Origin: Apostichopus japonicus
Taxonomy: Eukaryota; Echinodermata; Holothuroidea; Aspidochirotida; Stichopodidae
Length of the DNA stretch: 60,000 nucleotides
NCBI RefSeq assembly: GCF_037975245.1
Contig: NC_092568.1
Span: forward strand, 42,027,631 to 42,087,630
Reading direction: 5' to 3'
The notes below the pieces were generated by a model that was not told the DNA's origin, searched no databases, and saw nothing but the letters and a program-made list of their open reading frames with translations. Numbering within the stretch: position 1 is the stretch's first letter; the number at the start of each line of letters is the position of its first letter. Position numbers and translations under genes: made by a program. Shown one piece after another: positions 59,901-60,000 of the stretch.

Positions 59901-60000
59901 CTCCTGATTGGAGGTCAACAATCTTAACGCAAGATTCGTGGGTAACAGCCACTAAAGTATTCAGTCTGGAATGGAACGTTATACTGGTTATTTTTTCGCC
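5611..60000 (-). CDS. BIRC6: BIRC6 (BRUCE/Apollon), giant IAP with E2/E3 ubiquitin ligase activity; 5' end outside the window
   Basis: Fifty-seven exons, all GT-AG, join in one frame to 4,888 residues plus TGA at 5611-5613 (residues below count from the first in the window). In this family the protein is a cytosolic, trans-Golgi and midbody-associated antiparallel dimer that ubiquitinates caspases, SMAC, HTRA2 and LC3, restraining apoptosis and autophagy. Visible here: beta-propeller segments; a BIR zinc finger (about 228-300) with ligands C269, C272, H289 and C296 in CX2CX16HX6C spacing; a RRHPQHLHQ motif; DARLEVGL; a UBL-like segment (about 3825-3992); a UBC domain (about 4510-4800) with catalytic Cys 4639 in VCLSVLNTW; and an acidic tail ending DDDEAILIT. 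Identity to vertebrate BIRC6 is obvious along the whole length. The start codon, first residues and promoter lie beyond 60000. Exon coordinates are listed separately; introns not listed hold nothing I recognise. Confidence 0.97.
6421..6555 (-). CDS. BIRC6: BIRC6 exon, C-terminal UBC helices
   Basis: Reads [13 protein letters not shown] to [16 protein letters not shown], 45 codons. Acceptor TCTTGCAG; donor GTAACA. Confidence 0.96.
6660..6960. repeat. intronic tandem repeat, about 47 bp, 5-6 copies
   Basis: Units share CATTCAAAACTAATCCTACC and ATATATCATTC. On the gene strand each full unit shows CAGGTAGGATT, which looks like a 5' splice site. A run of nine G follows at about 6945. Confidence 0.8.
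7188..7376 (-). CDS. BIRC6: BIRC6 exon, UBC domain
   Basis: Reads [40 protein letters not shown] to PACFKE, 63 codons. Donor GTCAGT. Confidence 0.97.
7747..7909. mobile_element. short MITE, 163 bp, in a UBC intron
   Basis: Ends CAGGGATGAGC and GCTCATGCCTG are inverted repeats with one mismatch. The flanks are a perfect 6-bp direct repeat ACACAA (7741-7746 and 7910-7915). Subterminal ATCACG motifs occur near both ends. No coding capacity. Superfamily uncertain; hAT-like ends but a 6-bp duplication. Confidence 0.55.
7955..8032 (-). CDS. BIRC6: BIRC6 exon with catalytic cysteine of the E2 domain
   Basis: Twenty-six codons, [17 protein letters not shown] to SSFLQ. The Cys at the second position (residue 4639) is the thioester-forming residue. 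Donor GTAAGG. Confidence 0.97.
8729..8890 (-). CDS. BIRC6: BIRC6 exon, UBC fold
   Basis: Reads [39 protein letters not shown] and [14 protein letters not shown], 54 codons. These are the central UBC strands. The 5' edge is copied twice more upstream. Donor GTTGGT. Confidence 0.97.
8848..9110. repeat. three tandem copies of an exon 5' edge, about 101 bp
   Basis: The segment holding the first exon bases and the acceptor of exon 8729-8890 recurs at about 8945 and 9050. All keep GGAGTAAGGAGTCTCACAAG and an AG before GTTTT on the gene strand. Confidence 0.85.
9469..9686 (-). CDS. BIRC6: BIRC6 exon, UBC domain start
   Basis: Reads [20 protein letters not shown], then [20 protein letters not shown] and [13 protein letters not shown]. 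Almost identical to vertebrate BIRC6. Donor GTAAAC. Confidence 0.97.
9977..10087 (-). CDS. BIRC6: BIRC6 exon
   Basis: Reads [13 protein letters not shown] to [22 protein letters not shown] marks the entry to the extended UBC domain. Donor GTAAGT. Confidence 0.93.
10663..10847 (-). CDS. BIRC6: BIRC6 exon, basic/acidic linker before UBC
   Basis: Reads [20 protein letters not shown] to [22 protein letters not shown] Lys-rich start is followed by an acidic run and a helix. Donor GTCAGT. Confidence 0.92.
10972..11164 (-). CDS. BIRC6: BIRC6 exon
   Basis: Reads [20 protein letters not shown] to [11 protein letters not shown]. The first 50 or so bases and the acceptor are copied once more just upstream (11229-11340). 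Donor GTGAGT. Confidence 0.95.
11112..11345. repeat. duplicated exon 5' edge plus intron, about 113 bp, two copies
   Basis: CAGTACTGAACAGTACAATG and GTCAAGCACTGGACAAATAA occur in exon 10972-11164 and again at about 11231-11290, including the acceptor. Confidence 0.9.
11620..11794 (-). CDS. BIRC6: BIRC6 exon
   Basis: Reads [15 protein letters not shown], then [20 protein letters not shown] and YLRNDS. Donor GTAAGT. Confidence 0.95.
11895..12148. repeat. tandem repeat of about 60 bp ending at a donor site
   Basis: Four degenerate units with GACCCACCCA and CACCTCAGCAGTATGTTATA. The last, truncated unit runs into the donor of exon 12151-12339. Confidence 0.8.
12151..12339 (-). CDS. BIRC6: BIRC6 exon with [13 protein letters not shown] motif
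   Basis: Reads [40 protein letters not shown] and [10 protein letters not shown], 63 codons. [13 protein letters not shown] is identical to vertebrates. Donor GTAAGT. Confidence 0.97.
12455..13835. repeat. 46-bp minisatellite, about 29 copies, in BIRC6 intron
   Basis: Units combine TTTATCAAGGTCTACCACTG and TTAATGCTAATGGTAACACTCC. It fills nearly the whole intron between exons 12151-12339 and 13849-14063. Short open frames on both strands here are repeat artefacts. Confidence 0.95.
13849..14063 (-). CDS. BIRC6: BIRC6 exon
   Basis: Reads [40 protein letters not shown] and [15 protein letters not shown] to NLFTE. Close vertebrate match. Donor GTAGTA. Confidence 0.95.
14365..14602 (-). CDS. BIRC6: BIRC6 exon
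   Basis: Reads [13 protein letters not shown], then [20 protein letters not shown], to [11 protein letters not shown]. The [20 protein letters not shown] run is identical to vertebrates. Donor GTTAGT. Confidence 0.97.
14989..15236 (-). CDS. BIRC6: BIRC6 exon
   Basis: Reads [20 protein letters not shown], then [18 protein letters not shown] to [15 protein letters not shown]-(L/M)GGLAL-AE-LP is conserved. Donor GTAAGT. Confidence 0.95.
15799..16302 (-). CDS. BIRC6: BIRC6 exon, UBL-like segment
   Basis: Reads [20 protein letters not shown] through a Lys/Ser-rich linker to [20 protein letters not shown] and [14 protein letters not shown]. The latter aligns with the vertebrate ubiquitin-like domain (PAEMTLAQLLTLL). 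Donor GTAAGT. Confidence 0.92.
16756..17694 (-). CDS. BIRC6: BIRC6 exon, helical scaffold
   Basis: Reads [16 protein letters not shown] through [34 protein letters not shown] and [14 protein letters not shown] to DELLAMVT, about 312 codons. Each motif has a direct vertebrate match. Donor GTAAGA. Confidence 0.96.
17695..18530. other. BIRC6 intron, nothing recognised
   Basis: 836 bp of unique AT-rich sequence with no repeat, exon-like or element-like structure that I can support. Confidence 0.7.
18531..18694 (-). CDS. BIRC6: BIRC6 exon
   Basis: Reads [20 protein letters not shown] to NALGSLT. Donor GTAAAC; the open frame runs on into the intron, but this donor gives SLTDD, matching the vertebrate SMTDDSK. 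Confidence 0.92.
19069..19287 (-). CDS. BIRC6: BIRC6 exon
   Basis: Reads [57 protein letters not shown] is conserved. Donor GTAAGT. Confidence 0.95.
19428..20165. repeat. 36-37-bp minisatellite, about 19 copies
   Basis: Units read CACACACTGAACCTAACCAT with CCTGACTGAACCTAAG or CCTGATTGAACCTCAGCGAA variants, which alternate in blocks. Confidence 0.93.
20286..20391 (-). CDS. BIRC6: BIRC6 exon
   Basis: Reads [20 protein letters not shown] to LTPDSGTKE. The next residues give [12 protein letters not shown], matching vertebrate GTKDRIQALLKW. Donor GTGAGA. Confidence 0.93.
20917..21173 (-). CDS. BIRC6: BIRC6 exon, helical scaffold
   Basis: Reads [12 protein letters not shown] through [18 protein letters not shown] to [11 protein letters not shown]. 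Donor GTACGA. Confidence 0.95.
21470..21740 (-). CDS. BIRC6: BIRC6 exon, second jelly-roll-like domain
   Basis: Reads [14 protein letters not shown] through [14 protein letters not shown] and [10 protein letters not shown] to PPLDSVQV. Donor GTAAGT. Confidence 0.94.
21770..23130. repeat. 31-32-bp minisatellite, about 43 copies, with about 95-bp higher-order unit
   Basis: Units carry GACTAGTCTTCATAGCAAC and ACAACTCAATTCAAAGAC. In the middle, three variant units repeat as a block of about 95 bp, giving long spurious plus-strand frames (for example 22066-22740). Confidence 0.93.
23340..23537 (-). CDS. BIRC6: BIRC6 exon, second jelly-roll-like domain
   Basis: Reads [63 protein letters not shown] is conserved with vertebrates. 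Donor GTAAGT. Confidence 0.94.
23585..23695. repeat. 36-bp repeat, three copies
   Basis: GTCACTAGCTGAACAAGATA with ACAAACATATGA recurs at 36-bp spacing. Confidence 0.9.
23988..24179 (-). CDS. BIRC6: BIRC6 exon
   Basis: Reads [19 protein letters not shown] to [11 protein letters not shown](I/V)-LICNN-V and NFAPL are vertebrate counterparts. Donor GTAAGT. Confidence 0.92.
24376..25232 (-). CDS. BIRC6: BIRC6 exon, helical scaffold
   Basis: Reads [19 protein letters not shown] through [19 protein letters not shown] to FATFCEY, about 285 codons, with a serine-rich run near the middle. [10 protein letters not shown] is nearly identical to vertebrates. Donor GTACGT. Confidence 0.95.
25200..25390. 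repeat. tandem copies of an exon 5' edge, about 56 bp
   Basis: TTTATGGCACC(G/A)CTAAAG, the first exon bases and acceptor of exon 24376-25232, recurs three to four times upstream with decay. Confidence 0.8.
26001..26490. repeat. 89-bp array, 5-6 copies, carrying donor-like sites
   Basis: GTACATACCATTTAAAGTGA starts at 26001, 26090, 26179, 26268, 26357 and 26446. On the gene strand each gives TGGTATGTACTC, close to the true donor AGGTATGTATTC at 26490-26500. Confidence 0.93.
26499..26614 (-). CDS. BIRC6: BIRC6 exon
   Basis: Reads [20 protein letters not shown] to IKVLVEP. Donor GTATGT; an 89-bp array downstream repeats a donor-like GGTATGTA. Confidence 0.92.
26640..27395. repeat. about 69-bp array, 11 copies, next to a donor site
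   Basis: Units contain AAGGTAATTACAAATCACCC and TAAAGTCTCTCTGAAGGTG. The array stops 18 bp short of exon 27413-28260. One unit carries a poly-C run at about 26790. Confidence 0.93.
27413..28260 (-). CDS. BIRC6: BIRC6 exon with DARLEVGL motif
   Basis: Reads [13 protein letters not shown] through [15 protein letters not shown] to [10 protein letters not shown], about 282 codons. Its 5' edge is copied twice more upstream in tandem. Donor GTAAGC. Confidence 0.94.
28226..28500. repeat. 91-bp exon-edge duplication, three copies
   Basis: GGTAATCATTACCACCACTG occurs at 28231 (within the exon), 28322 and 28413, each followed by the acceptor GCAAATAAATCTGGCAAAG. Copies are nearly identical, so the event is recent. 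Confidence 0.95.
28690..29381. repeat. about 112-bp array, six copies, ending at a donor
   Basis: Units share ACCAACCATATTCTCTAG and AACAACACCCAGCATTAATT. The last ACCATATTCTCTAG lies directly beside the donor of exon 29382-29594, so earlier units are copies of donor-flanking sequence. Confidence 0.9.
29382..29594 (-). CDS. BIRC6: BIRC6 exon, acidic linker
   Basis: Reads [19 protein letters not shown] to [10 protein letters not shown]. Very acidic and weakly conserved, as in vertebrates. A tandem array in the next intron runs up to its donor GTGAGT. Confidence 0.86.
30051..30234 (-). CDS. BIRC6: BIRC6 exon
   Basis: Reads [18 protein letters not shown] to [20 protein letters not shown] and GPWA-S-CLL-DIL follow the vertebrate pattern. 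Donor GTAAGT. Confidence 0.92.
30413..30631 (-). CDS. BIRC6: BIRC6 exon
   Basis: Reads [14 protein letters not shown] to [18 protein letters not shown]. The IDFTCH motif matches vertebrate MDFTCHADLL. Donor GTGAGT. Confidence 0.93.
31115..31207 (-). CDS. BIRC6: BIRC6 exon, coiled coil
   Basis: Reads [14 protein letters not shown] to EIHHQASK, 31 codons, matching vertebrate NLLKAKQKALVEQM. Donor GTGAGT. Confidence 0.9.
31565..31719 (-). CDS. BIRC6: BIRC6 exon
   Basis: Reads [20 protein letters not shown] to [15 protein letters not shown] and the Lys/Gln-rich coiled coil match the vertebrate segment. Donor GTAGGC. Confidence 0.9.
32043..32138 (-). CDS. BIRC6: BIRC6 exon
   Basis: Reads [20 protein letters not shown] to SEDAESDS, hydrophobic helix then acidic turn. 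Donor GTAAAG. Confidence 0.9.
32315..32445 (-). CDS. BIRC6: BIRC6 exon
   Basis: Reads [20 protein letters not shown] to [11 protein letters not shown]. Donor GTGAGT. The open frame continues into the intron and holds a second GT site, but only GTGAGT keeps the phase of the next exon. Confidence 0.92.
32803..33560 (-). CDS. BIRC6: BIRC6 exon, end of jelly-roll and helical scaffold
   Basis: Reads [19 protein letters not shown], then [12 protein letters not shown] through ELFKHLC-type sequence to [11 protein letters not shown] and DVFPQE. Donor GTTGGT. Confidence 0.95.
33749..33963 (-). CDS. BIRC6: BIRC6 exon, galactose-binding-like domain
   Basis: Reads [20 protein letters not shown] through [12 protein letters not shown] to PPVCRYVK. 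Close match to the vertebrate jelly-roll domain. The exon 5' edge is copied four more times upstream in tandem. Donor GTTGGT. Confidence 0.96.
33949..34145. repeat. 44-bp splice-junction repeat, five copies
   Basis: CATACCTCCGAGCTCCTAAA starts at 33949, 33993, 34036, 34079 and, diverged, at 34123. Each copy carries the acceptor of exon 33749-33963 and its first bases. Confidence 0.95.
34474..34591 (-). CDS. BIRC6: BIRC6 exon
   Basis: Reads [16 protein letters not shown] to [15 protein letters not shown](G)ARR is the conserved entry to the galactose-binding-like domain. Donor GTACAC. Confidence 0.9.
35021..35173 (-). CDS. BIRC6: BIRC6 exon with [17 protein letters not shown] motif
   Basis: Reads [20 protein letters not shown] to VDTAK, 51 codons. 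The proline motif matches vertebrate PPTPKTTPLFMTPPLTPP. Confidence 0.95.
35570..35775 (-). CDS. BIRC6: BIRC6 exon
   Basis: Reads [14 protein letters not shown] through [14 protein letters not shown] to QSDSQ. AMAS-EQQL is conserved, but the vertebrate Gln-rich coiled coil that follows is much shorter here. Confidence 0.88.
36372..36736 (-). CDS. BIRC6: BIRC6 exon
   Basis: Reads [15 protein letters not shown] to [20 protein letters not shown]. Both ends are strongly conserved; the middle is divergent and Ser/Thr-rich. Donor GTATGC. Confidence 0.95.
37190..37870 (+). mobile_element. 3' end of a non-LTR retroelement or SINE
   Basis: The end has a hairpin: GATTCCT (37830-37836) pairs with AGGAATC, enclosing GCCTTCGGC. 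An (AC)n-rich stretch lies just upstream and a short A-rich tail follows. Upstream are TTGACCCCTTGA blocks in two copies of about 41 bp. A 3' hairpin with a short tail is typical of CR1/L2-type LINEs and their SINEs. No reverse transcriptase frame is present. Family assignment is inference. Confidence 0.45.
37922..38170 (-). CDS. BIRC6: BIRC6 exon
   Basis: Reads [20 protein letters not shown] through [13 protein letters not shown] to HAHTFLRA. Donor GTAAGT. Confidence 0.92.
38330..38650. repeat. 59-bp array, five copies, next to a donor
   Basis: Units share GGTGTAGTCTATGCAGCAGG and CCTTGCTAATA. On the gene strand several contain GTGGTAAGAG, a consensus-like 5' splice site, just downstream of the true donor of exon 38666-38788. 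Confidence 0.9.
38666..38788 (-). CDS. BIRC6: BIRC6 exon
   Basis: Reads [19 protein letters not shown], then [20 protein letters not shown]. Its acceptor tract is a pure (CT)n microsatellite. Donor GTAAGA. Confidence 0.94.
38791..38815. repeat. (GA)n microsatellite acting as the acceptor pyrimidine tract
   Basis: About 12 GA units; on the gene strand (CT)n sits directly before the AG of exon 38666-38788. Confidence 0.9.
39015..39173 (-). CDS. BIRC6: BIRC6 exon
   Basis: Reads [17 protein letters not shown] to [16 protein letters not shown]. Acceptor GCTTTCAG; donor GTAAGT after AA. Confidence 0.93.
39174..39917. other. BIRC6 intron, nothing recognised
   Basis: 744 bp without repeats or element ends that I can support. 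Confidence 0.6.
39918..40080 (-). CDS. BIRC6: BIRC6 exon
   Basis: Reads [14 protein letters not shown] through [18 protein letters not shown] to [19 protein letters not shown] matches vertebrate GCDLLQEVSVTIRR. Donor GTAAGT. Confidence 0.93.
40081..40885. other. BIRC6 intron, nothing recognised
   Basis: 805 bp of AT-rich sequence; only a short (CA)n run near 40665. Confidence 0.6.
40886..41281 (-). CDS. BIRC6: BIRC6 exon
   Basis: Reads [13 protein letters not shown] through [16 protein letters not shown] and [13 protein letters not shown] to SHSDND. IVCGP and RSFLLYI align with vertebrate ILCGP and RSFLIHV. Donor GTAAGA. Confidence 0.92.
41515..41648 (-). CDS. BIRC6: BIRC6 exon
   Basis: Reads [26 protein letters not shown] and [10 protein letters not shown], matching the vertebrate WDEHVFELVLP and GHVDFKF stretches. 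Donor GTATAA. Confidence 0.92.
41885..42556. repeat. 52-bp minisatellite, about 13 copies
   Basis: Units read AACATTACAGTGACTCCTAA and CAACTATCCACTGATAGCAG. Variant units (ACACCTAAC, GCTAGGAAG, a CAA deletion) recur in order, showing block duplication. Confidence 0.95.
42790..43165. repeat. 73-bp array, five copies, next to a donor
   Basis: Units share CAGTTGTATATATAATGGGG and TGATGCCTTATGTGCTC; the last merges with the flank of the donor at 43170. Confidence 0.92.
43172..43379 (-). CDS. BIRC6: BIRC6 exon with RRHPQHLHQ motif
   Basis: Reads [17 protein letters not shown] through [15 protein letters not shown] to TRTWKLQPD. The [14 protein letters not shown] string is identical to vertebrate BIRC6. 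Donor GTAGGA. Confidence 0.96.
43440..44165. repeat. composite 47/57-bp array, about 13 copies
   Basis: Units share TATAATATGATGATGACTTG and CAGGGAACCATTTAACACAT; some carry an extra GATTTCCGGTG. The open minus frames here are repeat-born and end inside the intron next to exon 44195-45640. Confidence 0.93.
44195..45640 (-). CDS. BIRC6: BIRC6 large exon, second half of propeller
   Basis: The longest exon: 1,446 nt, about 482 residues. It runs from [18 protein letters not shown] through [12 protein letters not shown] and [20 protein letters not shown] to DANLDSRKK. The last of these matches the vertebrate VSVIYCSGTDRLCA blade. It contains three in-frame 10-residue repeats (see 45381-45470). 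Acceptor CCCTGCACAG; donor GTGAGT. Confidence 0.94.
45381..45470 (-). repeat. coding 30-bp minisatellite, three copies
   Basis: Three in-frame units encode GRSDQAA(G/D)ND within the large propeller exon. The frame is kept, so copy number can vary without breaking the protein. Confidence 0.93.
45960..47160. repeat. 105-bp minisatellite, about 10 copies
   Basis: Units share CTTAAGTGGGTCGGTAGTAT and CAGCCCTAACTGTACTTGCA at 105-bp spacing. Because 105 is a multiple of three, long open frames run on both strands (45815-46612 and 45985-46575); they are artefacts. Confidence 0.95.
47247..47477 (-). CDS. BIRC6: BIRC6 exon, low-conservation linker
   Basis: Reads [15 protein letters not shown] to [11 protein letters not shown]. 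The acceptor is a tandem CAGCAG, so the exon may begin at 47477 or 47474, adding or dropping one codon. Donor GTAGGT. Confidence 0.82.
48000..48790. repeat. about 71-bp minisatellite, 11-12 copies
   Basis: Units share TTACAGATCACTTCAAGCAT and GCTCTGTTATTGATGAACTG. Confidence 0.93.
48949..49025 (-). CDS. BIRC6: BIRC6 exon, acidic linker
   Basis: Reads [20 protein letters not shown] to VISGE, 77 nt. Placement rests on matched phases on both sides and the acidic composition of this linker. Confidence 0.82.
49315..49547 (-). CDS. BIRC6: BIRC6 exon, propeller after BIR
   Basis: Reads [20 protein letters not shown], then [14 protein letters not shown] to [15 protein letters not shown] is a WD-type blade motif shared with vertebrate BIRC6. 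Donor GTAAGT. Confidence 0.93.
49820..49943 (-). CDS. BIRC6: BIRC6 exon, end of BIR domain
   Basis: Reads [20 protein letters not shown] to GDGKEP. It supplies zinc ligands H289 and C296. Acceptor CTTTGTGCAG, donor GTGAGT. Confidence 0.96.
50035..50760. repeat. about 36-bp degenerate array, about 20 copies
   Basis: Units share ACTCACACCAGTATGTGATA and ATGACAGACAATGTGAC. Confidence 0.9.
50991..51073 (-). CDS. BIRC6: BIRC6 exon, BIR zinc cysteines
   Basis: Reads [14 protein letters not shown], then [13 protein letters not shown] with Trp split. It supplies the CXXC zinc ligands C269 and C272. Confidence 0.96.
51532..51577 (-). CDS. BIRC6: BIRC6 micro-exon, BIR domain
   Basis: Only 46 nt: [15 protein letters not shown], the conserved BIR core helix. 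Acceptor CTCCTGTAG, donor GTACGT. Confidence 0.95.
51937..52211 (-). CDS. BIRC6: BIRC6 exon, start of BIR domain
   Basis: Reads [11 protein letters not shown] to [14 protein letters not shown]. It contains the MDRL-RLLP and [15 protein letters not shown] stretches that lead into the BIR fold. Donor GTAAGT splits the final Lys codon. Confidence 0.95.
52281..53340. repeat. about 37-bp array, about 28 copies, ending near exon 53365-53496
   Basis: Units share GATAATGTGGTCAGTGCAAT and CCCCACTAGAA, with alternating ATTGACATAA and ATATATTTGATC halves that form larger units of about 74 bp. Confidence 0.93.
53365..53496 (-). CDS. BIRC6: BIRC6 exon before the BIR domain
   Basis: Reads [14 protein letters not shown] to AYHRFTK, 44 whole codons. 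Acceptor TTTGTTCTCAG; weak donor GTTATT, directly followed by the 37-bp array of the next intron. Confidence 0.9.
53497..54839. other. BIRC6 intron, nothing recognised
   Basis: 1,343 bp of AT-rich, apparently unique sequence. Confidence 0.6.
54840..55033 (-). CDS. BIRC6: BIRC6 exon, propeller
   Basis: Reads [14 protein letters not shown] to EMPHAE and includes [12 protein letters not shown], nearly identical to the vertebrate protein. Acceptor TTCTTCTGTAG; non-consensus donor GTTCGT; ends phase 0. Confidence 0.93.
56059..57980. mobile_element. diverged intronic repeat, copy A (interrupted by a hAT element)
   Basis: Sequence from about 56059 matches 58538-59190 in order: TAATGCAAAATG, a CACAAAGTATAGGC-GTGATA segment, a G-rich (C)AGCCCCC segment, and GCGTCCCTGG at the end. 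The match resumes after the hAT insertion, so the insertion is younger. Family unknown. Confidence 0.65.
56893..57913. mobile_element. non-autonomous hAT-type element, 1,021 bp
   Basis: Left end CAGGGTTCATTTTA and right end TAAAATGAACCCTG are perfect 14-bp inverted repeats. The flanks are a perfect 8-bp target-site duplication GCTGCGTC (56885-56892 and 57914-57921). Subterminal palindromes are present: TTAGCAGTACTGCTAA near the left end and CGCATCGCA/TGCGATGCG near the right. No transposase frame. The hAT superfamily is defined by such ends and 8-bp duplications. Confidence 0.88.
58538..59190. mobile_element. diverged intronic repeat, copy B
   Basis: Uninterrupted copy of the repeat at 56059-57980, same orientation. 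Minus-strand frames in both copies give similar peptides with LLANS(I/V)V, a trace of shared ancestry rather than a gene. Confidence 0.65.
59191..59873. other. BIRC6 intron, nothing recognised
   Basis: 683 bp with no element ends, arrays or exon-like borders visible. Confidence 0.6.
59874..60000 (-). CDS. BIRC6: BIRC6 exon, first in window (propeller start), open at 5' edge
   Basis: Reads [14 protein letters not shown], then [17 protein letters not shown] and QKSNLS with a G left over; donor GTAATA. The vertebrate counterpart is the YHPALNAILAVTS stretch of the first propeller blade. The exon continues past base 60000. Confidence 0.9.

Noticed and set aside
1-60000. A novel multi-gene system
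   Set aside because: One gene accounts for nearly all coding signal; remaining signals are repeats, transposon remnants and the tail of one neighbour.

Overview
This window is eukaryotic genomic DNA from an animal. It is AT-rich in its non-coding parts and dense in introns, and almost all of it is one very large gene on the minus strand. Spliced together, 57 coding blocks with GT-AG borders and matching phases give 14,667 nt, or 4,888 residues plus a stop. The product is an orthologue of BIRC6 (also called BRUCE or Apollon), the giant inhibitor-of-apoptosis protein that is both E2 and E3 ubiquitin ligase. The vertebrate protein is about 4,860 residues, so only the extreme N-terminus is missing; it lies beyond base 60000. 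The species cannot be named from the sequence. High identity to vertebrate BIRC6 in the BIR and UBC domains, together with small genes, hAT MITEs and minisatellite-filled introns, suggests a marine invertebrate, possibly a deuterostome (inference).

Layout from low to high coordinate. Bases 1-2800 hold the 3' end of an unidentified gene on the plus strand (two exons, 454-549 and 1057-1146), a 230-bp hAT-type MITE, a 281-bp tandem duplication and two inverted hammerhead-ribozyme-like motifs. Bases 2889-4049 are a 61-bp satellite with a higher-order repeat. BIRC6 then reads from its stop at 5611 upward: the UBC catalytic domain lies at about 6421-9686, the UBL-like segment at 15799-16302, the long helical scaffold at 10000-41700, the N-terminal beta-propeller region at 43000-60000, and the BIR zinc finger split over four exons at 49820-52211. 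The last large intron (55034-59873) holds two diverged copies of a repeat, one of them interrupted by a complete 1,021-bp hAT-type element with an 8-bp target-site duplication.

The most striking feature is the state of the introns. About twenty of them contain minisatellites with periods from about 30 to 117 bp. At five exons the repeat unit includes the 3' splice site and the first exon bases. At three others the units resemble the neighbouring 5' splice site or carry a consensus-like one. I found no operon, CRISPR array, tRNA or rRNA, and no sign of a novel multi-gene system. The points worth following are this splice-site duplication pattern, the hammerhead-like pair, the HOR satellite between convergent genes, and a coding-like stretch inside one intron (30720-31110).
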